A stretch of 64,000 nt of DNA from Antitrichia curtipendula (taxonomy: Eukaryota; Streptophyta; Bryopsida; Hypnales; Leucodontaceae), in contig OX579636.1 of NCBI GenBank assembly GCA_951230915.1, forward strand, positions 28,641,567-28,705,566, read 5' to 3'. Position 1 is the first letter of the stretch. Each line of letters starts with the position of its first letter. Position numbers and translations under genes: made by a program. Below, piece by piece: positions 11,263 to 23,861 of this stretch. A model generated the notes under the pieces. It did no database searches and was not told the DNA's origin. It saw only the letters and a program-made list of their open reading frames with translations.

Positions 11263-13693
11263 CTGGAATTTTTTGATTTCTTTTCCACATAAAGACAAGT
11301 GTGAAAAACAATGAGAGCAATTGAAATTTTATTTTTTCAACAAAGTATGAATTTTCTACAAATTTTTGAAGTGTTCAATGCATCATGGCCAAAAATAGTC
11401 TATAGACTACCCTAGATCCAACAAAATGTGAATCCACGAAACTCATCTTTTTCATCTAAAGCACTCACAATATTTTCTAACATAGAATGCCTAAAAAGTC
11501 AATTCTTACAATGAATTCACATTGAAAAGCTGAAAGTTCCTAGTGAAGTCACTAATCAATCCATTACTATCATGTAAGACATTGATTGTCACCCAAATCT
11601 CACATGTTAGAAAAAACCATAATGAAGTCATTTTTCTAGGTGTCCACTATGGGGTCATCTAGCCACAATGGACTATTTTTTCTTATATGTATTTAGATAA
11701 TACTTAGACTAGATTAATGGCTGCACTCCAATGCAATTCTTGTCCAGGAATTTTGATCACAATGGTTTTATTGACTTGGCTTGCTTTCATGGAAGGTATG
11801 GGCTTCGGTGCATACATGGTTAGTGGTAGAAGTACCTATTTGTAATAACTTAAGCATTTCAACCTCTAGGATATGGAAAATTTGTTGAGAAATTGAGCTC
11901 AATGTGTGAAAATATAAAGATGTAGAACAATAGAAAAATATTGAAAAAAAACAATTTTTTATTCCCAAAATGAATATTTTATTCAATATAAATGTGGATT
12001 TTTCACTACCAATGTCACAAGAACTTGCATACAAATGTGATAATAAGGAGTTTTACAAGTGTGTGAAATAGGTTCTAGACTACTTTCTGGAATTTGTGCA
12101 ATTCCAAGTATTGGTAGAAGATCCTATTTTTTTCAGTTTCTTCATCTGTAATATAATTAAGGTCGACTAGCCCAGTTCCTTTCATTGCTTAATTGTCTTA
12201 CTTTTGGCCCCAATTCATTTTTAAAAAAATTCCAAATTTTTTCATTTAAGAAAAAATAAGTGCGGCATTGATACCTACAAGGGATAACATGTCAATCCTT
12301 TATTAGTGAGTACTTGAGTACCATTCAGTACATGGAAAGGTGATTATAGGTTGTTTACGGGGCGTTTATGACTCCACTCTATGGGTAGTTTTTGTAATTT
12401 TAGTATAGATCGCTTCAAAGATTCACAAAAATTATAATTTTAATTGAAAAATTATAATTTTAATTGAAAATTTTTAATTTTGCTTGGGTTTGATTCGTGA
12501 AACAAATACACACCTTTGAAAAATGTGCCTCTTTTAGAGTTGGCCTGAAGATATTCAGATTGCAAATCAAAGTGCTAATAGGCTTGTCTACCTTTGGAAA
12601 GTTGTTGAGAGACTTTTAGGCACATCAATTGAGGTTGATTATTTAATTAGTATGTTTGAACTTCTTATGTAATTTAAACTAAAAGGTTGTAGACCTCTAT
12701 TAGAAGGACACTAAAAAAATCTATTTCATTCAAAGATAAGCCATCGACATTCACGTGCATTTTGTTGCCTATACTGTAGAATTAAAGAGCTTTGATGTGG
12801 TGAGATCTATTGTCAATTAATGCTTTAGCACTCCAACGTCTAAAATGTGGACAAGAAACAGATACAGTAGTTCCAATAGCTTTTTAGACCACAAGAACTT
12901 TTCATTCATCCAAACCAATGCTTGACTTTTTGAAAATCACACCATTCGTATGATGAATTTGAGGTAAATAATATATATTTATAAAGATTTAAACAAAAAT
13001 ATGCAGAAATTTGAAAAAGGACTTAGGTGTTAAGGGGTTAGCCATCATTCTAATTATATGATTCTCATGGTTCTCTTACAATTATTCTCCTCAATGCTTC
13101 TTTGGTTTATTCTATTACTAAGCATTTTTAGTCTAATATGCAAATGATTATAGCAAGAATCTTTACTTTGGGTTTAACTTTGAAGTGCTCTGACATCCAT
13201 ATTCTGAACAATGAACTTAGGGCTTGTAGGCACTGTAATTAGGAAAAAAATGAGCCCTCAAAGGGGCTCCTTTATAGTGAGAATTCCCTTCATTGGAACT
13301 CATTGTCCCTTTGAAAGACAATTTAAATTTTTTTATAAATAATAATAATAATAATAGTAAATATTTAAAAATATTTAAAATAATAATTCAGAAATAGCAA
13401 TTTAATTGTGGTTGCACTAATGCCACATCAAATTCCATTTTTTTATAATATTGTAATTATTTTAATATTTATTTATTTAATATTTATTTATTTAATATTT
13501 ATTTAATATTTCTAAAATTATTTTTGTAAATTGTCCCATGATGATCAAGCCCTCTAGAAAATCTTTTTTGGTTAGTGTTCCTTGTTGTTCACACAGATTC
13601 ACAACCCATTTGAGGGCTAACTTTCCCGAATGTTAGTCCAATTAACCTCTCATTCATCCAATGTAATACTTGAATGTTGAAAAGGCAACCTTC
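11263..13693. other. Intergenic AT-rich DNA
   Basis: No gene was recognised. It contains one copy of a dispersed repeat (about 12,343-12,660) and simple AT-rich runs near 13,330-13,510. Confidence 0.45.
12343..12660 (+). repeat. Dispersed repeat copy A (uninterrupted site)
   Basis: This matches 23,862-24,460 in the same orientation: TTGTTTACGGGGCGTTTATGA against TTGTTTATAAGATGTTTATGA, then TTTTAGAGTTGGCCT and GCTTGTCTACCT. Here the region runs uninterrupted between GATATTCAGATTGC and GCTTGTCTACCT. In the other copy a 341-bp MITE sits in that position. Confidence 0.65.
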
Positions 13694-13943
13694 CTTAACC
13701 CCTGAGCGCCCAAGGGGCCAAAATATGGCCTCTCAGTTTTGAAAGATTTCCTTGTTTGACCATTATAATCTTTTCAATGGTACAGTCAAAGGACGTGTCT
13801 CTTTCCTTGGAGCTCCGGGCCTATGTCTACTACCAATCGGTACGATTAATTTATGCGGATCTCTTTTTAAGTGATAGTTTGATTGGAATGAATTCCAAAG
13901 GGTCTAGATTTGAGCAAATTTGCATTGGGCACTGAGGGGTTAA
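13694..13943. mobile_element. piggyBac-like MITE with TTAA ends, second subfamily
   Basis: The ends are TTAA-CCCCTGAGCGCCCAA and, inverted, TTGGGCACTGAGGGG-TTAA; length is 250 bp. An internal GAAAGATT...TGTTTGACCA block is shared with the longer element at 24,889, which has the same style of ends. Confidence 0.65.
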
Positions 13944-14845
13944 TGACCAATTTCATGAAATTTTGGTAGAAAGATGATGCACATCCTATGCCAAATCCCC
14001 CCTCCCTTGCCCTCCTACCAAGTAATGAGAGCCATCGAATGTAATTGAGAAATTAAACTCCCTTCCTCTATACCGTCAATTAATGCTCCTCAAAGGCGTT
14101 GAATTATGGCCGTAGATCTTTTTGAGAAAAGTCAGGATGCCTTTGGAAGCCGTCGATGGAGCTATTTGACGGATAGGGTTTGGTGCTCCGCGCTTAGGTT
14201 CCACTCTCGGGTTTAGTTCACGGGTTCTGTTTGGCGTTCCATCATTCCATTTGGCACTTCAAGGTGTTCTATTTAGGCGTTCCAATGCTCGGAAAGATGA
14301 AGGTAACTTTTGTTGAATGAGAAGCATCTATTGAATTGAATGTTGGTCGTTGTTTTTTAAAGGTTTGGGTGTTTGAGGTGCTTGGACGTCATTTGCTTGA
14401 GACATTGGGTGCTTCACAAATTAAGATTGACAAAAGAGTTTGCATGGACGGTAAGATTTTGGAACTGCCTAATATTTCAACTTGAAGCTAGACTTGCAAT
14501 CATGTTTTCTGCATTGCTTTGGAAATGCTCTTGGAAACAAATTTTGAGATATTTGGTTTATCAAATCCATTAGCAATGATAGTAAACCCCTACCTTATTA
14601 ATGGAAGATCTCTCCGTGTAGTTGGTAGCAAATATTTTGTAGTTTTGGATTCCAATTGAGAAGTTGGAGTTGTCCATAGATCAGTGAGGGAAGAGGGATT
14701 GTCAGCCTAACCTCTCAATCCTTCTTCTCTCAACAATTTGACCCATTATAACATTGTTCTACCTGCAAAGGTGATTATTGATTATTGTTTTGTTTCATTT
14801 AGTGCTTTGATTTTCCCCCCCCCCTACAAACTAATAATTTTTTGG
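13944..14845. other. Intergenic DNA, nothing recognised
   Basis: It contains short frames without motifs, such as 66 codons at 14,373-14,573, and a C-rich run near 14,815. No element boundary was recognised. Confidence 0.4.
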
Positions 14846-15290
14846 TTTAGGGCAAGGTTTTCACATGGCACCATCTAAAGGAGAAACTCGCAGAGCTACA
14901 TCAATAGAGAAGGAAGACTCTAAAGTCACTAGCATTTCAACAAATGAAATTGTTCCTATTAAAAATGTAGATGGGTTGCCAACTTCTAACGACTTCAGCA
15001 GCTATGGTTAGTAAGCATATAAAAATTTGTCTTGGCTGAGATGATGTTAAGAAAGCCCCTATGGAGCACCACATTCTTACTAAAACGCTTTGTAATACCA
15101 GATTCCATACTTTCATTAAAATATTGGAATATTGTGTCAAAGACAAAGGTGAAGAACATTTTTAGTACGTGCACTGAAATGTGACTCAATCCCAAATTGA
15201 TGAAGAGATTGAAGAGTACGTCAAGCACGGTACTCCGTTCGCAAAGAACTGAGTAATTCTTACATATACTAATGTCATTGAGGAGGGTGA
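14846..15290 (+). pseudogene. Decayed retroelement interior upstream of an LTR
   Basis: An ATG at 14,865 opens a 48-codon Ser/Thr/Lys-rich frame. Further protein-like segments follow in changing frames (for example TQSQIDEEIEEYVKHGTPF) with stops between them. A purine run (GAGGAGGGTGA) sits directly before the TGTCACGG start of the LTR-like segment, as a polypurine tract would. I could not identify protease, integrase or reverse transcriptase motifs, so the assignment rests on position. Confidence 0.3.
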
Positions 15291-15690
15291 TGTCACGGAC
15301 ATAGTTTAGAACCCTCTCTAGGAAGCTTCTTGAGAAGCTCTCCAAATAGCAAGAAGGTTCTAGAAGTTTCTAAAAGAACCTCTAAGCTAGAAGGCAGCTT
15401 CTTGAGAAGCTTCCCAAGTAGCGGAAGCTTCTGGAAGAACCTCATAGACATCCAAGCTAGAGGGCAATTTCTTGAGAAGCTTCCCAAGCAGTGGAAGTTT
15501 TTGGAAGAACTTTTTAGCTGGTAGTATATATAGGAGTCAAGGCTGAGGTAGTCCTCAATCTCAACAACACCTCTCTTGACCTTAGCTTTTGACTCAAGCT
15601 CTACTCTTGTACTTCTTGAACTCTAATATCAAATCTTATTATCTAGAAACTCATCTTGTCTTGTCTTGTGTCTTATACATCCGCTACAGC
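15291..15690 (+). mobile_element. Copia-like LTR with internal 72-bp repeats
   Basis: It starts TGTCACGGAC and is rich in GAAGCTTC/TCTAGAAG words. It contains three copies of a unit anchored on CTTCTTGAGAAGC at about 15,326, 15,398 and 15,468 (period about 72). A TATA-like box (GTATATATAGGAG) follows at about 15,524. This is the layout of a plant Copia LTR with U3 repeats upstream of the promoter. The 3' end of the LTR is uncertain. Confidence 0.45.
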
Positions 15691-15699
15691 TGCCACATA

Positions 15700-17440
15700 T
15701 TGGAAGTTCAAGTTGAAGAAGAAATTGGGAAATGCCCATGATTATGTGCTTCCAGGTAAAACTCTCAAACAACTCTGGTTTCTTTGGAAGTATTCTGTTT
15801 TTATCATCACTTTGAAGTCTTTTTAGAAACATGATTTTTTTTCCGTCGATACTCTGTTTATGTATTTAAGTATCTACATTGATGCATATGATGTTCCAAC
15901 GGAATCGTAGCCTAAACAAAACAAAGTTATAGTAATTGATGGCACTTAAGATGCAGCTCTTTCTAACGTACAAATTGCTCAGACTAATGGTGACGGAGGA
16001 CTTCAAACAGAAGACCCATCCCATGTACATCTCGGTAGTATATGGAGACCAAGATATACACACTAGTTTTCTACTCTAGGATTGCACTCCATGCACATGA
16101 TATAGTTTTTAGCATTTGTATTTTGGAATGCACATTTTGACATTTTCAAGTGCTAATCTCTAACAATTTAGCAACCTGAAATTTTGGCTTTTGTGCCCCT
16201 TTTTGAACCCCTTTTGAAAAAATTAACAACGAATGGCATGTTGCCATGTGAACCCCCTTTGAAAATCCCCTTTTCTTTTGGTTGGAATTGATATTTCCTC
16301 ACACACAATGTACTCAAAAGATGTAGTAAACGCATTTCAGACAAGATATTCAAATTTTGTATAACTATTCAAATTTTCCAATATATAACAAAAGTTTATT
16401 GCTTAGAGGGAGATTATGTGATTTTCATGGTAATTCACATTAAAGTATGTACAGAGTACCATATTAGGAAGACTCGAGATAGAATTAAAAAACAAGTCTC
16501 TAGCAACTTTGACATTTAATTGTTCACATATGTTTAATTATTTGGCAAGTTCTTGCCAAAATTTCAATTGACTTTGAATTGGATTCCATTACACTGGAAT
16601 AATACGGGGATTGTGGATGAAATCACCAAAAGTATATGCAAGAAAACAAAAAATTTACCTAAATATTGATGGAATTTATGAATTTTAGATAATTAAGTAG
16701 ATGAAAGTGCAAAAATGATGGATATAGGTGCAAAAATGGATGATTGTTTTAACTCACATGCATTTCAAGGTGTGTTCACAATACCACCACACATCAAAAA
16801 ACCCTCTAATATAGGTATAAATGTAGAACTATACCTATTATTAGTAAACTACAATTTCCTATGTAATTTTTATGTGCTACTAACATGGAAATTTATATTA
16901 TGTTTAATGACTTCATGGAACTTTTTAATTCTAACAAACATTTTTGTATATGAAGGACTAAATCGTACATGACTTCAAACTTACCTATGTCTCTTAAATA
17001 CGTTGTACAAAATGAGTAAATAAAACTATCACACTATTGCTCTCCCCCACACTATTTGCTCTCCCCCACACTAATTGCACAGAAAAGTCCAAGATCAGGC
17101 ACCTACGAAGGATCTTCCCGTCGACTACATAACGCATCCCAAATCTACGATCTGCACAAATGAGAATGTGGATGAGGATCATGACTCTCCGAAAGCCTTC
17201 AGTTCTTCTCCAAGAGCCTTGGAGGCCATCTCTTCAACTCCCCACAATTCCCAACACCCAATTTTCCAAACTTTAGATCCCTGGAGCTCAAGAAATTTCC
17301 AATCAATCTTCAACTTGGGTCTCACTGACTCTTGTGAGTTCCAATTTCTTCAATTTCTATCAATGTCGGCATTGGGTTATAAAATGCGAGAGTGACGAGA
17401 TTTTCTCTGGCCAAGCTCTAAATCCTAGCGTGGGGTTTAG
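15700..17440. other. Intergenic region and probable promoter/5' leader of the next gene
   Basis: There is no recognisable gene up to about 17.0 kb. From about 17,040 the sequence becomes richer in C and coding-like frames appear (for example 17,075-17,395). This is most likely the promoter and 5' leader of the methyltransferase-like gene, whose ATG is at 17,443. Confidence 0.4.
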
Positions 17441-17442
17441 AA

Positions 17443-20216
17443 ATGACGACCACCTTGATGCAAGTAGCTGTACTACCACGAGCGAGCCTCGTAGCAAATA
17501 TTCGAAGCTTACACATCGATGTTCCGAAGTCATGGAGTGGAGCTTTTTTTCGTTGGAAGAGTATTTTCTGCAATGGCAGGAAACAGGGGAGCAGGGTAAT
17601 TAGAAAAAGAAAAGTGTGTGTCACGGCTGAGAAAGCAGCGTTTGCTGTGAAGGAAGTGACTGATGAGGATTTGGAGAAGCAAGTGCAGCCATCGGACATT
17701 CGCGTTCTGACTGCCATACGAAGTAGGTGAGTGCTCTTGGAACTTAGACGCTGAGATTAGGGTTTTGAATTTTGAAAATGGTGGTGCAGAATTGTCAAGA
17801 TTAGGGACTTTGTTTGATGTATGCTCAAAATAGTGCGTCACTCTGTATGTTTACTGATTGCCAATTACTGCAATTCGGTGGAATGTCTGGACTCTGGAGT
17901 AGTGCAAGAGCTGGATGGACTAGGGAATTGCAATCAAGGACGTGATGATCAGAAATATTGTGCCATTAATTGACGAGGGAGGTATCAACTTGAAAATTGT
18001 TTTTGATAACCGTGGCTTTTGATTGTCATAATTAGACATAATCAATGGCTGCCAGTTTTATCTTACACTCTGACCTAACTGAAGGATCCTGAAGAGAATA
18101 CCGTGTTTGTCTTGTCCTCAAATTTTCAGCTACAGATTCTCAATATGCTAAAAATATAGTGCTAATCATAATAGTGAAAGTGTTAAAAGTTCAGCACTTC
18201 AGCACTGCTTTTTTGAATTTAAGAAAAGTGTGTGTACTTGAATCTCGTTGCTCTAAATCAAATTTTTTTAGTGGTTTGTAAGTAGAAATAAGGACTAGCA
18301 TTCTGGGTTCTAATTTTCCCCTTCCTCTCAACCGCATTAGCATCACAATCTTGAATTGGCATTGACACCTAACCTGCAAAATCCAACTGTGGGATGTTGA
18401 AGAGCATGTCTTGTTCATCCTAACCTCAAATTTTCAGCCATTGATTGATTCTGAGTATGTCAAAGTATCATAATAGTCGCAGACTTCTAAATTCAGTACT
18501 GCTCTGTGACATTGAGGAAAATGTTGTGCTGGATTGCTTTAAACCAATTTCTTTAGTGAGTTGTAAGTAGAATTAGGAAGGACTCGCGTCCTGAGTTTTG
18601 GTCCTACTCCTCTCCACCGCATTAGCTTTATAAGCATTCGCATTATGATTCAGCCTTATTCTGGTTTTAGGGTTCTTATATAGGTCTCACAAAATAGCGT
18701 GGTCAAAAGCTTCGCAAAAGTGCTTCTGACCAAGTGCTTCATTCATGATTATTGTGCAAGGTTCTGAATGAGAAAGGAAAGGAAAGAAAGGAAAACTTGC
18801 ACATATGAATGATGTGATGTCTAGATTCTTCTCATGCCATAATTTGTTCCGCCAAAAAAGCTCAAAATCTACATACGCCTTCCTACCCGGGACTCTTAGA
18901 GACTAACTTGTGCTTTGTGGTTTGATTTTTTAGCTATAACTACATCACAGTAATGGAGGTATCCAAGGAAGCGGATCATCTACTTGCAGGAGCTCGATTG
19001 CTTCTCTTGGACAACCCGGGTTGCATACACACTGTGTACTACGAGCAGAACGTGCTCACCAACTCCTACTACGATGCCTTGGCAACTGTTATCCCCCTCC
19101 TTCCTCCTGGCCCTGTGGGGATCCTGGGTCTTGGAGCCGGCGCCACGTCCCACGTCCTGCATCACTTCTTCCCAATGTTAGAAACGCACGGTTGGGAGCT
19201 TGACCCAGACATCATCACAGTTGCTCGCCAGTTCTTCAACTTGTCTGCACTGGAAGGATCAGGAGGAGAATCAGAAGAATCGGAAGACACAGGGAAGCTC
19301 ACAAGTTTTGTGGATGTAGATTCTGAGGCTAAGCCTTCGGGGAAGTTGACTGTGCATATTGGAGATGCTGTGGGTCCGGATGTGCGTGTTGAAGGGGGAT
19401 TTGCAGGCTTAATTGTTGATCTGTTTGCTGAAGGGCGCGTCATCTCTGCTCTGCAGGAGACCCGAACTTGGGAGCAACTTAAAGCTAAATTGAAACCCGG
19501 AGGTAATAAATTCTCTCGACTCTTGCTTGTCCCAATTTCGTCACACAGAGCTTTAAGTAGCTAGATTGTTTCAGGTCATCTTGTAGACATCGTAAAGAGA
19601 ATCGTGTCCATGATTCACAGAAAGGTCTCCCTATGGTCGTAGTGATCATATGGAGGCCTGTCTATGTATCATGGAGAAGACTCTGGATTATTATTGTAAG
19701 ATTTGTAGAGAGGTCTTCCTAGAGTTGTTCCTCCTTGTCATACATAGAGAGGCCTCCATATCATCACTTGGACTGTAAGGAGACCTCTCCATGAACCATG
19801 CAGAATTTGTGATTTTGGTCTGGAGTTCCTGAAACAATCTGTTTTTCACTGAAAATTCTGTGAAATCAATCGCCTTCCAGTTTTTTTGTGTCCACTGGGG
19901 CAGGTTTTGATTCTGTGGCCTTGAAAACGGTTCGTTCCTTTGGGAGCCTGCAGGTCGAATCATAGTGAATTGTGGGGGCGATCGAGTGATAGCGGGAGAA
20001 GAACCAAGCAGCAAGAGTGCCGGCCAGCTTTACATGGAACAGACTATCGCTGCAATGAGGGAAGTGTTTTCAGGTGAATTGTCAACTCGGTACCTTGCTA
20101 GGAAGGGATTCAACTCCATAGCTGTCACAGGACCATCTCCAGATCTAGAAATGTGGACCAGTGCTCTTCCTGAACCATTAAGAGATGGGATCACGGATTG
20201 GAAACCTGTATCCTGA
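17443..20216 (+). CDS. SAM-dependent methyltransferase / spermidine-synthase-like protein
   Basis: Three exons join in phase to give 371 aa: 17,443-17,726, 18,934-19,502 and 19,954-20,216, with donors AG|GTGAGT and GGAG|GTAATA and acceptors TTTTTTAG and CCTGCAG. The first 60 or so residues are Ser/Arg-rich and poor in acidic residues, like a plastid transit peptide. After IRSSYNYITVMEV come the Rossmann-fold SAM motifs: VGILGLGAGATSHVLHHFFP (motif I), HGWELDPDI (acidic residue after strand 2), VHIGDA, FAGLIVDLFAEG and LKPGGRIIVNCGG. This order is that of spermidine synthase-like methyltransferases, including uncharacterised plant proteins such as Arabidopsis At5g63100. No polyamine-site motif was recognised, so aminopropyl transfer should not be assumed. 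The gene is intact. Intron 1 holds a diverged tandem duplication and intron 2 a fold-back hairpin. Confidence 0.85.
18080..18660 (+). repeat. Diverged tandem duplication inside intron 1
   Basis: Two blocks about 300 bp apart share anchors: CTCAAATTTTCAGC at 18,117 and 18,425, TTTAGTG-GTTTGTAAGTAGAA, and CCGCATTAGC at 18,333 and 18,620. They lie wholly within the first intron of the methyltransferase-like gene and encode nothing visible. Confidence 0.65.
19609..19800. repeat. Fold-back hairpin in intron 2
   Basis: The left arm (CATGATTCACAGAAAGGTCT... to CTATGTATCATGG, 19,609-19,675) pairs with 19,731-19,800 (CATACATAGAGAGGCCTCC... to CTCTCCATGAACCATG). The arms are about 67 bp at roughly 80% pairing. 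This is a fold-back MITE or a possible source of hairpin small RNA. Confidence 0.65.
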
Positions 20217-20687
20217 GACTCTTTACCATGGGCAATTGGAAATGGACTAGATAATGCTCGAGAGCTGGGAGGCTTGAGAGCATTATGGGACATAATGTCA
20301 AGTCTAATAGTTCATCACAAACATTTGTATCTCTACTTTTCGCAAATCTAAGGGTGTAGAAAGAGGGTCTGTGTTATGAGTTATAACGCGTTTCTGACTA
20401 TTCAATGGATTGGTGACAAATCTGCCTTGAAAACCGGACTTGGCATTATGAATTGCAATTGGTAAGGGAGAGGTTCAATTTACCATAAAATACATTACAG
20501 TCTCCATTGACCATGTTGGTGAAATTTGATTTGCATTTTATGTGTGAAAGCTCTTGAACTATTGACATTTATTTTCTTACAATTGATTTTCACTTAACAT
20601 AAAATAGATGTGCAAAATTTTGAGATGGCGCAAGTTTCTAGATTGTTGTAGGGAAAGGTTCACGGTGGGGATCCCAATTCACTATTG
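20217..20687 (+). other. Probable 3' UTR and downstream flank of the methyltransferase-like gene
   Basis: No coding sequence was recognised. The sequence turns AT-rich within about 300 bp of the stop codon, which fits the end of the transcript. I could not identify the polyadenylation site. Confidence 0.35.
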
Positions 20688-20689
20688 TA

Positions 20690-21023
20690 AGGTAGTAGGT
20701 CTATAAATTAACCATGTAAGGGTTGGAAGTGAATTTTGGGGAGGTAAAACTTATTGAAATATTTTTCAATAAAATTTCCTTGGTAGAAAGTGGAATTGGC
20801 ATCTAACCCAAGTCCTTTCATATTTGTTGGAGCTTTGGGGAATCAATTATGAAATTTTGATGTTGAATTGGTGTAGAGCTCTATCCCCCCCCCCCCCCCC
20901 CTCCCCCTAAATGTACATTGTTTATACATCAGTGAAGGCTATGAAAAAACATCATGTACAAATAGTGTACATTTTAGGGGGTGGGCAGTTTTGGAGCTTA
21001 TGCCCTTTTAGAACCTCCTACCT
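20690..21023. mobile_element. TA-inserting MITE, AGGTAG family, copy 1
   Basis: The ends are TA-AGGTAGTAGGTCT and AGAACCTCCTACCT-TA. The interior has a smaller palindrome (TGTACATT...AATGTACA), also present in the copy at 24,069, and a poly-C run near 20,885-20,903. TA duplication and short inverted repeats fit Tc1/mariner (Stowaway-like) MITEs. Confidence 0.7.
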
Positions 21024-21955
21024 TACTCTAAGAGCATAGAACTTAGATTTTTGTGGGTTTTGTACCACTAAGATTATTGGAGAGCTCTATACTAAATAGG
21101 GGTATTAATGGGACCGAGAAACTAAAAAGACTAATTGTAGAAAACTGTGGATGTTTGAAACATGATGTACAACCCCCGGACACTTCAATAACTAGTGATA
21201 TACAACAAAGGTAGATATTTATGTAGAGTGTAATGTCAATTAACTAATATGGGTCCCTTAAAACCCGTATTAAGTGTAGATTAGTGTAAATAAGATGTAC
21301 TGGTGTATATCTTAGATAGTGGGGTCCCTTGTTCACCTTTTCAAGTGTTGGAATATTATATTCATATGAGATTAAGGTGGAACTGAACTAATGTAGAAAT
21401 CACACATTGAACAATTTGAAGGAAAATCATTTAATCATTAATCATTTATTGTCAAATCATTCTAGGTGGTTGTTAGAGTGGCTCCAAAATCTTAGTCAAG
21501 GTATCATTTAGCCGAGGGTACAAATTTGACAAATTTGGCATAAATAATATTTTTACCTGGATACAATTTTGATATAATTTCTTACAATTTACAACAAATA
21601 TTGATCAAATTTGTTATGAAATTTGGCTAAGTAATTTCCAAAGCAAATTTTTATATTTTATATTTGGTGCTATTTAGTTTCAAACTATATTGTTGTTCTT
21701 CCAGATTTGCATAAGACTTCCACTATAGTATTGAAAATAAATATCATCTATTAATAGACTACTCTTATTTGTCCTATTTGTGCATAGGATCCTAATTTAT
21801 CAAAATTACATTATTTGAATTAATGCAAATTGGAATATTACTTGCCATTCTACTAAGTTTTATAAAAATTTAATTTAATTTTGTCCTCTCACATTTATAG
21901 TGGGACTAATCAATGTGGAATGTTGGCCCTTGTGTAGTAGTATTGGAGTCTTCAC
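21024..21955. other. Intergenic AT-rich DNA
   Basis: I see no gene, element boundary or domain here. Confidence 0.4.
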
Positions 21956-22894
21956 TTTACCCCCTAAAGGACAAGTCTTGAGTTTTGGGCAACATAACTT
22001 TTTTGAGCAAGTACATGTGAGTAGAGATTTGACTTATTTAGGCTGAAATTTTTTTACATGGTGTGGACGAGGAATATCTTCCATGAGTGCTAAATTTCAT
22101 TTCATTTGAGTATACAAGTGAAAAGTTATGATGCAAAATGTTGTTTGATTCTCAACTCAAGAAACTTGGACAAATTTTTTTAAAATCACTTTTTTTATAA
22201 ATAAAAATTTGAAATTGGTTCCCTAGATTTATATGTACATAAAAAAATTTGAGTCATTCCATTTTGATCAATGAAATGAAAGTTATGAGGAATTTAAGTT
22301 TGCAGGCAGTTATGGAATCTCTACTCTAAAATAGACTTTGAAGTCCTTTATTGTACTCAATTTTTAATATTTTGGGAAAAAATAAAATTATACGATGTAG
22401 ATTGTTTATTACAACATTACAACCATTAAGATTGTCATTTTCCAATTCTATAACTAAATTCTTAACAATTTTGTATTTTGAATCATTCTCTACTTCTTTC
22501 TGCTTACTATTTTCTTCTTCTATGTTGTATGATTCCAAATGATCTAAAAAATTTCAAGCATGTAGCCAACTTGCCTTGAATAATGAATCCAAAGAAGTAC
22601 CACCATTTTGTACATTTTTACATACAAATGTGACCTTGTGAAGTGCAGCTACCCGGGCATTTGCAAAGCCCCCCCTCCCCCCTCCAAATTTGTCACTTCA
22701 AATGCTAATATCTTGCAATCTACACAATGGAAATTTTTGAAATTTTTTTCACATCTTCTCAAACAAGCATAGTACAAGATCCTGTGGTTTCATCTGTCTT
22801 AAAAATAAATTCTATATTTTTTTTACTTATATTAGAAATGGCAGCTTGGGAGCGTTTTTTGGTGAAAACATAGTCAAGGAACTTTAGGGGTTAA
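21956..22894. mobile_element. Possible old TTAA-type element (worn ends)
   Basis: The left TTTACCCCCTAAAGGACAAG and right CAAGGAACTTTAGGGGTTAA are imperfect inverted repeats resembling the ends of the other TTAA elements. At 939 bp it is longer than the others and no coding sequence is visible. The left target site is TTTA rather than TTAA, so the call is tentative. Confidence 0.35.
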
Positions 22895-23522
22895 GGTGAA
22901 AACACCCACCACTAAAACCATTCATGTACCCTTTCCTAACAAGTAAACTTCTATTAAAAGTGTCTATCAAAGTATAGTTAAATAGTTCTCATATATTCTC
23001 AATCTTACAATTGGTTGACTATAGATTCTTTAGATTTTGGTTATATGACCAAACTATGTGACTATGTGACAATTTCAATGGCTTCCACTTAAAAAATTCA
23101 TTAACAATTACATATCTTATCCAAAACTTATCATTTTTTGCTTTTAAATTCATGATTTTCAATTGCTACTAGTACAAAAATATTTTTTCTTAAAAAAGGT
23201 GCTCCATATGAGGTAAACAAGCCCATTTCCATTAGCTGCCTAAATTCCATCATCCTACATTGGACCCCATTACTATCCAAAAAAATCATCCAAATTTGTT
23301 CATTTTCTAAAAAAAAAAAAATCATTTTAGTGACCATGTGACTTAAATAGGATAATGGAAAGACAGTTTTACACTTACAAAAGAGGATGGTAAATTGGTA
23401 ATAGAGATTTAAGTGGCAGTAGTTTAGATACACTAGATTTGGGGTCAATGACAACATTGCATTTTGATGGATTTGGAGAGAGCATGTTGGAGACAAGATT
23501 ATTTGCCTCCTTTGAGTTTCAT

Positions 23523-23821
23523 CATCACAAAGTTTATAACCTATGATTTGTCAACAGTTAATATCATGTGGTTATTGTTGTTTCACGGGTTTGCACGTTA
23601 ATTTAACAATTAACGCATCTTTACAACACAATATTGCACAGTTTATTGCATCATTACGATGCATCATCAGTTGCAACTCTTGATGCATTATAAAGATGCA
23701 ATAAATTGTGTAGTAATGCGACGTAACGATGCGATAACTGTTAAATTAACATGCAAACCCATGAAACAACAATAACCACATGATAATTGTTGACAAATCA
23801 TAGGTTGTAAACTTTGTGATG
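23523..23821. repeat. 299-bp fold-back element, long-arm palindrome
   Basis: The left arm (CATCACAAAGTTTATAACCT..., GTGGTTATTGTTGTTTCA, GGGTTTGCACGTTAATTTAA) is mirrored on the right (TTAAATTAACATGCAAACCC, TGAAACAACAATAACCAC, AGGTTGTAAACTTTGTGATG). Each arm is about 120-140 bp with few mismatches. The centre has shorter repeats of GATGCA/TGCATC. It has no open reading frame. This could be a fold-back transposon or a locus producing a long RNA hairpin. Confidence 0.75.
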
Positions 23822-23861
23822 CATGATTATCATTTAAAGTACCATTTGGATACACAAGAGA

